Positions 16,859 through 25,122 of a stretch of DNA of 37,308 nt are shown piece by piece. The notes under the pieces were generated by a model, which was not told the origin of the DNA, did no database searches, and saw nothing but the letters and a program-made list of their open reading frames with translations. Both the position numbers and the translations under genes were made by a program. Positions within the stretch are counted from its first letter, which is position 1. Each line of letters begins with the position of its first letter. Source of the DNA: a virus; the IMG/VR virus record IMGVR_UViG_3300012920_000105, positions 1-37,308 of that record, one strand, 5' to 3'.

Positions 16859-17911
16859 ATGGCTATAAACGTAAATACAGTATACAAAACAGTTTTGTCT
16901 ATCTTAAATAAGGAGCAAAGAGGATTTTTAACTCCTGATGAGTTTAATAAAATAGCCAAACAAGTACAATATCAATTACTAGATTTATCTTTTTATGAGT
17001 ATAATAAAATGTTAAATTTAGATACATTTGGTAGAACAAACGCTGGTTATGCTGATCTACCTAAAAAAACAAAAGAAAGAATAGAGGCTTTTTATAAAAC
17101 ACAAACTAAAACGTTAACATCTGGTAGCTTAGTTTTACCTAACGATATATACAAGCTAATAGATTTAAATATTGTAAACAAAACAATATCATTAGAAGAA
17201 ATAGATAAAAGTGAATTATCATATATATTATCATCTCCTTTAACAAAACCCACATCAGACTTTCCTGTATATTACAAAACAACAACATCTAACGGTGGAA
17301 CTACAATAGTTGTAGAGCCTAGTACATCTGACGATATATCAATAGACTATATAAAATTACCTACAGATCCTAGGTTTGGATATAGTAGAAATGCAACGTT
17401 TGGTACAAACGTGTATGATAAAAATCCATATATAGCTGATGGTTTAGTTTTAGGTAACGCTAGTATAGGTATAATATCAACAAATACTACTGATGGGATT
17501 AATGCTGCTGGCGCAGGTTATAGCGGTACTATTGGTGAAACATCAGGATTTACCACAAGTGGTAGTGGTGTTGGAGCAAACATAACTATAATAATAGATG
17601 GCAATACAGTAACTAGCGTAAAAATAAACTCTGCTGGATCAGGTTATAAGGTTGGTGATACCATAACTATAAGTAAAAATACTGGCACTCCAGCAATAGG
17701 TGGTTCTACAGACGTAGTCTTAACATTAAGAAATGAAGATATTTACAGCACAAGCACAAAAGGATCAACAGATTTTGAACTACATCCTTCTGAAGAAGCC
17801 GCGTTAGTTTTATCTATTTTATCAATGGCAGGTCTTGTAATGAAAGACCAAGTTATAACAAAACTAGGAGCAGATTATTTAGTAGCACAACAAAGAATTA
17901 AACAACAATAG
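16859..17911 (+). CDS. Head-tail connector/adaptor-like virion protein with inserted AGSGY beta domain
   Basis: 350 aa. The N-terminal ~190 residues (VYKTVLSILNKEQRGFLTPD; YQLLDLSFYEYNKM) and the C-terminal helix (FELHPSEEAALVLSILSMAG, ending AQQRIKQQ) read as one adaptor-type protein interrupted by a Gly/Ser/Thr-rich beta region at ~210-294. That region has two AG(A/S)GY phrases (AGAGYSGTIGETSGF and INSAGSGYKVGDTITI), a repeat seen in other phage and surface proteins. Position after the capsid and before the second connector gene suggests the first ring below the portal. Four to eight A residues before ATG and no Shine-Dalgarno define the start. Confidence 0.68.
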   Translation: MAINVNTVYKTVLSILNKEQRGFLTPDEFNKIAKQVQYQLLDLSFYEYNKMLNLDTFGRTNAGYADLPKKTKERIEAFYKTQTKTLTSGSLVLPNDIYKLIDLNIVNKTISLEEIDKSELSYILSSPLTKPTSDFPVYYKTTTSNGGTTIVVEPSTSDDISIDYIKLPTDPRFGYSRNATFGTNVYDKNPYIADGLVLGNASIGIISTNTTDGINAAGAGYSGTIGETSGFTTSGSGVGANITIIIDGNTVTSVKINSAGSGYKVGDTITISKNTGTPAIGGSTDVVLTLRNEDIYSTSTKGSTDFELHPSEEAALVLSILSMAGLVMKDQVITKLGADYLVAQQRIKQQ

Positions 17912-17913
17912 AT

Positions 17914-19092
17914 ATGGGATTATTAGAGACAACTACAGCTTTTCAGTATTATAATAAAACAAAACTATTTCAAGGCAGCGAAGGATCTGAAGTTAATTCT
18001 ATACCAAGATCTAAATTTATTTTTCCTGATGGTTTTTTATATAAACCTAAAAAAATATCTGATTTTACAGTTAAGTTAAATAATCAAGTTCAAGGATCTG
18101 ATAACTATACTTTCTCAATAGCAAACGGTATAGTTAGTATAACTTTTGTAAAAAAGACAGTTGATTATATAACAAGTAATTTATCTAGCACAGTAACTTT
18201 AGCAAACGAAGATGTTATAACTATATCTTTGCATAACGATGTTGTAGGTAACTATAGATATGTATCATTAAAAGATTTAGTAAGTAACTTTATGGTTGGT
18301 TATGTTGGTGATGGTAAATTAGTTAATTCTGTAAAAAGATCAGAAGTTTTATTTCATGCTAAAAGAATATTACAAGAATTTAACTACGATATAAATAGAA
18401 TAGAAAAAATACAAGAAATTGAAGTTCCACCATCACTTAGTATACCTATGCCTCAGGATTATGTAAACTATGTTAGGTTATCCTGGTTTGATAATGGTGG
18501 CATTGAACATATAATATATCCATCAAGATTAACTTCAAAACCTTCTCAGTCGATTTTACAAGACTCGGATTATGAATATTTATTTACTGATGAAAACTTG
18601 TTAACAGGTGAACCTCAAATATCAGAAAATTTTAAAGACTTTGATTTACACAACGTAAGCGGAGCTTTAAATTCTAATGATTATTTTTATAACCAAACAT
18701 ATCATACTGATAAAGTTGCTAATACAGGTTTAAGATATGGATTAGACCCTGAGGTTTCTCAACATAATGGGGTTTTTGTTATAGATGAATTAAATGGTAA
18801 AATATCTTTTAGCAGTGATTTAAAAGACAGAAGTATAACTTTTAAATACTTATCTGATGGTTTAGCTACTGACGATGAGATGAAGATACATAAGTTTGCT
18901 GAAGAAGGTATGTATAAAAGTTTAGTATTTAACATATTGTCAACAAGAGCTGGCGTTCCTGAGTTTATAATAAACAGATATAGAAAAGAAAGAAAAGCAG
19001 CGATGCGTAATGCTAAAATAAGGTTGTCTAACTTTAAATTATCTGAGATATCTCAAGTAATGAGAGGTAAGTCTAAACAAATTAAACATTAA
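17914..19092 (+). CDS. Tail connector (tail-tubular-like) virion protein
   Basis: 392 aa, two bases after the previous stop. Residues ~20-110 form an extra beta-rich segment (FIFPDGFLYKPKKISDFTVK; NYTFSIANGIVSITFVKK). From ~125 the protein follows a pattern I associate with podovirus nozzle/connector proteins: KRSEVLFHAKRILQEFNYDI, SLSIPMPQDYVNYVRLSWFD, then GKISFSSDLKDRSITFKYLS and a basic helical end KFAEEGMYKSLVFNILSTRA with RKERKAAMRNAKIRLSNFK. Gene order and size match the position of tail tubular protein A or P22 gp4-like adaptors, but homology is not proven from the sequence alone. Confidence 0.68.
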   Translation: MGLLETTTAFQYYNKTKLFQGSEGSEVNSIPRSKFIFPDGFLYKPKKISDFTVKLNNQVQGSDNYTFSIANGIVSITFVKKTVDYITSNLSSTVTLANEDVITISLHNDVVGNYRYVSLKDLVSNFMVGYVGDGKLVNSVKRSEVLFHAKRILQEFNYDINRIEKIQEIEVPPSLSIPMPQDYVNYVRLSWFDNGGIEHIIYPSRLTSKPSQSILQDSDYEYLFTDENLLTGEPQISENFKDFDLHNVSGALNSNDYFYNQTYHTDKVANTGLRYGLDPEVSQHNGVFVIDELNGKISFSSDLKDRSITFKYLSDGLATDDEMKIHKFAEEGMYKSLVFNILSTRAGVPEFIINRYRKERKAAMRNAKIRLSNFKLSEISQVMRGKSKQIKH

Positions 19093-19096
19093 TTAA

Positions 19097-22000
19097 ATGC
19101 CACAGTTAAAAAACATTTTCGTAAGAGGTAAGATGAATCAAGACCTTGATGAGAGGCTTGTACCAAAAGGCGAATATAGAGAGGGTCAAAATATACTTAT
19201 AACAAACAGTGAAGACTCTGATGTAGGTGCTATTGAAAATGCTTTAGGTAATAAATTAGCTTATGATGTTACTGAAGCTTGGAGATCTGATTTTGATAAT
19301 AAAAATGGTGAAGTTATAGGTGCTTATGTAGATGTTTCGAACAATAGAATATTTTGGTTTGTAACTACTTTTTCTGGTTTAACAGGTAAAAGTATTATAA
19401 ACATGGACAGAGCAAGTGTGGCAAATGGTGATATTTGTAAAATAATAATGAAAGAAGGATCTAATGCACCTGTTGTGTTAGTGAACGGACCTTTTTTAAA
19501 TTTTAGTAAAAACCATTTAATAACAGGTATAAATAGTATAGATAATTACTTATTTTTTACAGACAATTATAATCAACCAAGAGGTATTGATGTTGATTTA
19601 GCAAAAGAAAATCCTAGCTATTATAATTGTGAAGAAAAAATATCTGTAGCTAAAGTAGCACCATATCAAGCTCCTTTTTTAACAAATACAAGTGGCGCTG
19701 GTGATGGAACAACTCTTTTAACAACAAATCCTAGTGATCCAAATGGTATAAAATCAGATTATTTAAAAGACAGGTTTGTTAGATTTGGTTATAGGTATAA
19801 ATACGAGGATAATCAATACTCAATAATATCACCATTTACTCAAGTTGTATTTAAACCGTTAAATAACGGTTCACTAGCATATAACGCTAACCAAACAAAT
19901 AGCACCACAAACGAAGCTAAAGTTTCAACAAGCGTAAGAACAGTTGCTGAAAAAACAATAGTTGATATAATGGAAAACGCGTATGATAAAATTACAATGC
20001 GTATACCATTACCTAATGTAGACGAGTTTGCTACCTCAGATCCTGGAACAACATACAGTAATGATTTAAAATTAAAATCAATAGAAATAGTATTAAAAGA
20101 GTCTGACGGTATATCAATAAAAATAGTTGATGTAATAAATATAGCCGAAAAACAGCTAGAAACATCATCACCTTTTAAATCATACTCTATAACACCTGTT
20201 TCTGGAACAACATATTATAGGCAAACAATAGATTATATTTATAAATCTGAAAAACCTTTTAAAACTTTACCAGAAAGACAAACTATAAGAGTTAGTGATA
20301 AAATACCAGTTAGATCTAAATCACAAGAATTAGTATCTAACAGGTTAATATATGGTAATTTAACTTTAGGTTATGATTTACCAACAGATGAAGACGGTAG
20401 AAAAGGTATAAACTTTTTATTAAACAGTCAGGTTAAAGGCGCTAACGAAACAAACGCGACAACTGGTTTACTTCAGTATAATAAAAATGCTTATAAGTAT
20501 CACAATATAAAGCAAAGAAGAACGTATCAAGCTGGCGTTGTTTTATCAGATAGATTTGGTAGACAATCACCAGTTATATTATCTACAAATACAGACAGCG
20601 AGTTAACAGACACACATACTGTAGATGCTGTAAATACAAACTTTCACGAGCATGGGCCAAATAATTCGTACAGTTGGTCGCAATCAGAGGCTGGCGTTGT
20701 TGGTAAAGCTCTAAATATAGAGTTTAAAGACACTAGATTAGTTGAAGCTGTTAAAGCATACGCTACTGATAATCCAAATGGTTGGTTTTCTTGGAAACTT
20801 GTTGTTAAACAAACAGAGCAAGATTATTATAATGTTTATGGTTTTTCACCTGGTAATTCTTGGTCTACCGAAGGTATAACATCTACAACATTAAGTGGTG
20901 ATGTACAAATAATATCAGGTAGTATTGATACAACAACAAAAGGTAAAAGCTGGTTTACTTTATATGGTGATAATATAAATAAAATACCTAGATCTTTAAA
21001 TAAGGATACAGATATTAACAGAGAAGGTGTAACAAGTTCAGATGTAAAGTTATTTCCTAAAGTTGTTGGTGATGCAGGTGCTATATCTGAAAAATCTAAA
21101 AATGTTGGTGATATTCGTCAAGAGTATATTGATGTATTAAGCATTGGATCTGCTATTGATCAAGGTTTAGCTAGCCAAGCTAATATTAAAAATTATTTTG
21201 AATCTAGGTTAAGACCATACGGGTTTTTATTTAATTCTAATTCAAACCCACAAGTTGCTGAGTTACCAAATTTATTTACAGAACTAGCAGCTCCATCAAG
21301 CGCTCAAAACGTTTCAATAAATCCTTCTAATAGTGGAACTTTTCCATTTGGATACCCTCATGTAAACAATAGTAATTTAACTGTTTTTGAAACAAAACCT
21401 TTTGAATCTAAAATTGATATATTTTATGAAACATCTACTAGTGGTTTAGTAAATGATTTAAATTTATTAATGAACAACACTACTGGTGCACCAAGCGATA
21501 TAAGAATAGACGGTAACACAAGTGATAGTTTCTTTGAATCAGCTGCTAGTGGAACAACCATAGGAGTTTTAAGTGCAACACCTTCTGGTGGTCAAACTAT
21601 ATCAACTTTTCAAATATTAGGTATATCAAACGGCACAAATCAAAATGGTAGATTTACAGCTGTGTTAGATAGTGGAACTTGGTATTTAAAAACAAACGAT
21701 ACGTTTTTATTTAAAAACAATAGTGAAGATGTTTTTGTAGTAACAGTTAAAGCTATACAAGGTAACGGAACGTATGTTACTCAAGATATAACGATTAACT
21801 TAACAAATACTGCGCCATCAGCAACTAGCGTTTCGGCTACAGTAGCAAGTACAACATCTAACGGTACGTTTATAGTTTACGTTCCTGCTGTAAATGGATC
21901 AGCAAGAACTACGAACAACGATAATAAATCAGGTTTATCTGGAGCTTTATCTCAAGGTTTAGGTGGTAACAATAGTGGTATGTTTACGTTAACACAATCT

Positions 22001-22432
22001 CCAAATGGTAGATTTGTTTTAACAGCAAACAATACTTTTAATTATTCTAGTTTCTTTGGTCAAAACCTAACTTCTAAATCATTAACGCTAACAGTTACTG
22101 ATAACGGTGGTTTAACTGGCACAGCAACTATAATATTAAATCCTTCAACATCTAACGGTTTACAGGGTTGGGCTCACGGTGGTGCAACAACCGCTTGTAC
22201 TATGTTTTGTGATAATATGTCAACTACATATTATGGTATACAAGGATCAGGTACTGGTGTACCTAGTGATCAAAATGGTGTTTACACTGGTAACATTATA
22301 TATATAGACGCTACATTACAAAATAGATTAATGGCTAACAGCTCTGGTTATTTTGTAGACGCAAATGGAGCTCAGTTTGAAATAAACAACGGTGTAATAG
22401 GTTCAGGTTATCAAATTTGTCCAGAATGTTAA
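19097..22432 (+). CDS. Tail hub/stabilisation-like protein, N-terminal part, with cadherin-like domains
   Basis: 1111 aa. It begins PQLKNIFVRGKMNQDLDERL, PKGEYREGQNILITNSEDSD, the opening I associate with large tail hub/stabilisation proteins (P22 gp10 position) of marine phages. The first ~770 residues include a propeller-like, Tyr/Asn-rich body with YQAGVVLSDRFGRQSPVILS and KPFESKIDIFYETSTSGLVN (~763). Two cadherin/Ig-like beta domains follow (~815-905 and ~905-1018), the first ending TVKAIQGNGTYVTQDITINL and the second TLTVTDNGGLTGTATIIL. A Cys-bounded module (~1020-1111) ends GYQICPEC and resembles the tail of the FN3-like fibre gene. The next gene appears to continue the same ancestral protein. 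Confidence 0.7.
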   Translation: MPQLKNIFVRGKMNQDLDERLVPKGEYREGQNILITNSEDSDVGAIENALGNKLAYDVTEAWRSDFDNKNGEVIGAYVDVSNNRIFWFVTTFSGLTGKSIINMDRASVANGDICKIIMKEGSNAPVVLVNGPFLNFSKNHLITGINSIDNYLFFTDNYNQPRGIDVDLAKENPSYYNCEEKISVAKVAPYQAPFLTNTSGAGDGTTLLTTNPSDPNGIKSDYLKDRFVRFGYRYKYEDNQYSIISPFTQVVFKPLNNGSLAYNANQTNSTTNEAKVSTSVRTVAEKTIVDIMENAYDKITMRIPLPNVDEFATSDPGTTYSNDLKLKSIEIVLKESDGISIKIVDVINIAEKQLETSSPFKSYSITPVSGTTYYRQTIDYIYKSEKPFKTLPERQTIRVSDKIPVRSKSQELVSNRLIYGNLTLGYDLPTDEDGRKGINFLLNSQVKGANETNATTGLLQYNKNAYKYHNIKQRRTYQAGVVLSDRFGRQSPVILSTNTDSELTDTHTVDAVNTNFHEHGPNNSYSWSQSEAGVVGKALNIEFKDTRLVEAVKAYATDNPNGWFSWKLVVKQTEQDYYNVYGFSPGNSWSTEGITSTTLSGDVQIISGSIDTTTKGKSWFTLYGDNINKIPRSLNKDTDINREGVTSSDVKLFPKVVGDAGAISEKSKNVGDIRQEYIDVLSIGSAIDQGLASQANIKNYFESRLRPYGFLFNSNSNPQVAELPNLFTELAAPSSAQNVSINPSNSGTFPFGYPHVNNSNLTVFETKPFESKIDIFYETSTSGLVNDLNLLMNNTTGAPSDIRIDGNTSDSFFESAASGTTIGVLSATPSGGQTISTFQILGISNGTNQNGRFTAVLDSGTWYLKTNDTFLFKNNSEDVFVVTVKAIQGNGTYVTQDITINLTNTAPSATSVSATVASTTSNGTFIVYVPAVNGSARTTNNDNKSGLSGALSQGLGGNNSGMFTLTQSPNGRFVLTANNTFNYSSFFGQNLTSKSLTLTVTDNGGLTGTATIILNPSTSNGLQGWAHGGATTACTMFCDNMSTTYYGIQGSGTGVPSDQNGVYTGNIIYIDATLQNRLMANSSGYFVDANGAQFEINNGVIGSGYQICPEC

Positions 22433-22442
22433 AAATAAATAT

Positions 22443-23834
22443 ATGAGCGCAGTTATAGAAATTTCATATTTTAATTCGATAATATTAACAAGTGGTGTTG
22501 ACGGTGGAGGTCAAGCTGATGGCCAGTGGCACGTAGAAGAGTCAAGAATTAAAGGTGAGTTTAATGGTAAACAAATAGATTATGGTGCTAGAGCTCATTT
22601 AGTTGATGAAGAGTACGGTGAACAAAAAAGAACAAATGCTTTAATTCACAGTGGTATATATAATTCAAGAACAAAAATAAATGAATTAAATCAGTTTCCT
22701 GTTGGTGAGGATATAACTAGAGCAGTTGATATATCACAAGGTAGTATACAAAAACTACATGCAGAAGATACTAACTTAAATATATTTCAAGAAAATAAAG
22801 TTAATAGAGCTTTGATTGACAAAGACGCTATATTTACAGCTGAAGGTCAAGCTATAACAACTTCAGGTAAAAACGTAATAGGTCAAATAACACCTTACTC
22901 TGGTAAATATGGTATAGGTACACATCCTGAAAGTTTTGCTGTATTTGGTAATAGAAAATATTTTGCAGACAAAGATAGAGGTGTTGTGTGTAGATTATCA
23001 AGTGGAGCTGGTGGTGGTAGTGGTATAGAGCTAATATCACAATCAGGTATGAAGGACTTTTTTAAAGATAACCTCAAAGCGTGTAATAGAATATATGGGG
23101 CTTTTGACGAGCAAAAAGGTAAATACATAATATCTTTACAAGGAAGTGTTGATAGTGTTGATTTAAACATTAGTAGCTCAGATAATACAGGAAGCGCTAT
23201 ACTTATAGATCAAAGTGGTTATAGAACTTTATGCTACAGTGAAAGAGTAAAAGGTTGGACATCTTTCTTTACTTATAAGCCTACATTTGGTGTTAGTTTA
23301 GATAACGAATTTTATACATTTAATAAACACGATATGTATAAACACCATGATGATTCAGTTACAAGAGGTAATTTTTACGGTAAAAGTTTTCCAGATCCAG
23401 CTTATGTTAAATTTATTTTTAACGATCAACCTAATTTTGTTAAAACATTTTTAACTATAAATTACGAAGGAACTACAGGTTGGAGCATGGAAGAGTTTTC
23501 AACAGGTGGTAACAGTATAAGTGGTTATAATAGTTATGACGATGTTAACAACTCTTATGTTATACCAAAAGAAGGTACTTTAGTTGGAACTGATACTATA
23601 GGTTTTGTTAAAAAAGAAGGTTTTTACTTTTCCGAATTAAGAAACAAAGCTGTTGATTATTTTCAAGATGGTTCTCAATTTAATACAACTGGAGTTAAAG
23701 GTTATTATTCTGATGTTAAACTTCAGTACTGGATACCATCAGAAACATCGTCAGCTGATAAAGCAGAGCTATTTGCTGTAGGTTCAGAGGTATTAGGCAT
23801 AACACTAAGAGCTCCAACAACAAATAAAAAATAA
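22443..23834 (+). CDS. Tail hub/stabilisation-like protein, C-terminal part
   Basis: 463 aa in a different frame, ten bases after the previous stop; an in-frame stop at 22398-22400 limits upstream extension. It carries QKRTNALIHSGIYNSRTKIN, ISQGSIQKLHAEDTNLNIFQ, KYGIGTHPESFAVFGNRKYF and ERVKGWTSFFTYKP, phrases that I recall downstream of the FESxxDIxYETSTSG segment in single-polypeptide homologues. So it probably pairs with the preceding product in the virion hub. C-terminal ~100 residues are Gly/Asn-rich beta. No enzymatic motif. The split is inferred from memory of the family and would need alignment. Confidence 0.7.
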   Translation: MSAVIEISYFNSIILTSGVDGGGQADGQWHVEESRIKGEFNGKQIDYGARAHLVDEEYGEQKRTNALIHSGIYNSRTKINELNQFPVGEDITRAVDISQGSIQKLHAEDTNLNIFQENKVNRALIDKDAIFTAEGQAITTSGKNVIGQITPYSGKYGIGTHPESFAVFGNRKYFADKDRGVVCRLSSGAGGGSGIELISQSGMKDFFKDNLKACNRIYGAFDEQKGKYIISLQGSVDSVDLNISSSDNTGSAILIDQSGYRTLCYSERVKGWTSFFTYKPTFGVSLDNEFYTFNKHDMYKHHDDSVTRGNFYGKSFPDPAYVKFIFNDQPNFVKTFLTINYEGTTGWSMEEFSTGGNSISGYNSYDDVNNSYVIPKEGTLVGTDTIGFVKKEGFYFSELRNKAVDYFQDGSQFNTTGVKGYYSDVKLQYWIPSETSSADKAELFAVGSEVLGITLRAPTTNKK

Positions 23835-24437
23835 ATGAAATTAAATGAAATAAATAAACAAGCTGAAAATAACCCTTTATCAAAAAAAGAATTAAAAAAA
23901 CAGTTTGTTAAAAAAACTAAAGAATTAGGTATAAAACACACCTTTAACTTTGATGAAGCATACGAGATAGGTCAAGAGCTTGTGAGAAGACAAACTTTTA
24001 GAAATAAAATAGTTGATTTTGAAAACAAGTTAAATAATTCAGGCGTTGCTTTATCACAAAAAGAAATACACGAAAAAAATCCAGTAAAACATAGTTTTGC
24101 TGACGGGTGTTATGTAAGGGAAATATTTAACCCTGCTGGTGAATTGTTAGTTACTAAAATACATAAAAAAGAACATCCATTTTTTCTTATGAAAGGTAAA
24201 ATGTCAATATTAACTGAAGAAGGTGTTAAACATATACAAGCACCTCATCATGGTATAACAAAACCAGGGACAAAAAGAGTTATATATACTCACACTGATT
24301 GTGTGTTTGTAACTGTTCATGCTACTGATAAAACAAATGTAGCTGAAATAGAAAATGAAGTTATAGCTAAAGACTTTAATGATCCAGCTATATCTTTAGA
24401 AGAATTTAAACAATTAACAAAAAATAAAAAAATATGA
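23835..24437 (+). CDS. Cupin (RmlC-like) fold protein
   Basis: 200 aa starting on the base after the hub stop. The N-terminal ~90 residues are basic and helical. Residues ~94-165 form a cupin barrel: HSFADGCYVREIFNPAGELL, KIHKKEHPFFLMKGKMSILT, IQAPHHGITKPGTKRVIYTH and CVFVTVHATDKTN. The H...H-F-x-x-x-x-G spacing fits a cupin motif 1 with possible metal ligands His in KIHKKEH, and motif 2 is PGTKRVIYTHTDC. Cupins range from enzymes to structural binding domains, so no reaction is assigned. It overlaps the next gene by ATGA. Its place in the tail module suggests a virion or assembly function. Confidence 0.72.
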   Translation: MKLNEINKQAENNPLSKKELKKQFVKKTKELGIKHTFNFDEAYEIGQELVRRQTFRNKIVDFENKLNNSGVALSQKEIHEKNPVKHSFADGCYVREIFNPAGELLVTKIHKKEHPFFLMKGKMSILTEEGVKHIQAPHHGITKPGTKRVIYTHTDCVFVTVHATDKTNVAEIENEVIAKDFNDPAISLEEFKQLTKNKKI

Positions 24438-25102
24438 GTTTTATAGCAGTAGCAGTAGGAGCCGCGACATTAATAGGTGGTGTAGCCAGTGGGGCTATGG
24501 CGGCTGGTCAAGCTAGAAAAAATAGAAAAGCAGCGAAAGCAGCAGGTGATAAAATAGATATGTTAGAAGGATCTAGACAAAAAGTTATTGATCCTTTTGC
24601 AGGTATGACTAGTTTAGACTCTATGTTAAGTAATCAGTTTGATAACTTACAAGTAGCAACTGGTACAGCTGAGTTTGAAAGAGAAATGTCTGATGTTAAT
24701 TTAGCTAACATGACGGATCAAGCATTAAGGTTTGGCTATGGTGGTGGTGGAGCTACAGCTTTAGCTTTCGGAGCTAATAGAGCTACTAGACAAATAGCTA
24801 ATACCATAGGTCAACAAGAGGCTAAAAACGCTATGCTAAGAGCGCAAGGTGCGCAAGATTTAATGGCTGCTAGGATGGGTGAAGCAAGAAGAATACAAAG
24901 TGCTAGAGCTCAAGGAGCTGCTTATATGTTTGAAACTCAAGAAAACAGAGATATGGCTAGGTTAGATAGATTAGCTGGCCAACAAACAGGTTACCAAACA
25001 AACGCAAATAATTTACAAGCTCAATCAGCTTCAATATTTGGATCAGTTGTTCCAAATGCTTTGTCTGCTTATGGAAACGCTGGTGGAACATTTGGTGTTT
25101 GA
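24434..25102 (+). CDS. Small internal virion protein (probable)
   Basis: 222 aa, starting in an ATGA overlap with the cupin gene. The first ~25 residues are a hydrophobic Ala/Gly helix (SFIAVAVGAATLIGGVASGA) followed by AAGQARKNRKAAKA, a membrane-inserting layout rather than a cleaved signal. The rest is Ala/Gln/Arg-rich helix (RATRQIANTIGQQEAKNAML; RAQGAQDLMAARMGEARRIQ). Size, hydrophobic start, helicity and position before two large virion proteins resemble T7 gp14-type ejected proteins that form a pore in the host envelope. This is analogy, not detected homology. Confidence 0.65.
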   Translation: MSFIAVAVGAATLIGGVASGAMAAGQARKNRKAAKAAGDKIDMLEGSRQKVIDPFAGMTSLDSMLSNQFDNLQVATGTAEFEREMSDVNLANMTDQALRFGYGGGGATALAFGANRATRQIANTIGQQEAKNAMLRAQGAQDLMAARMGEARRIQSARAQGAAYMFETQENRDMARLDRLAGQQTGYQTNANNLQAQSASIFGSVVPNALSAYGNAGGTFGV

Positions 25103-25122
25103 TAATAAATAAATAAAATAAT

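Noticed and set aside
22398-22443. Sequencing frameshift joining the two hub genes
   Set aside because: The first gene ends in its own TAA, the second has its own ATG in an AT-rich leader and an in-frame stop at 22398-22400; a true split is more likely than an error.
22852-23170. Minus-strand open frames here and elsewhere (e.g. 29023-29343, 35869-36207)
   Set aside because: All lie antisense to convincing + strand genes, carry no recognisable motifs and have no gaps or promoters of their own.
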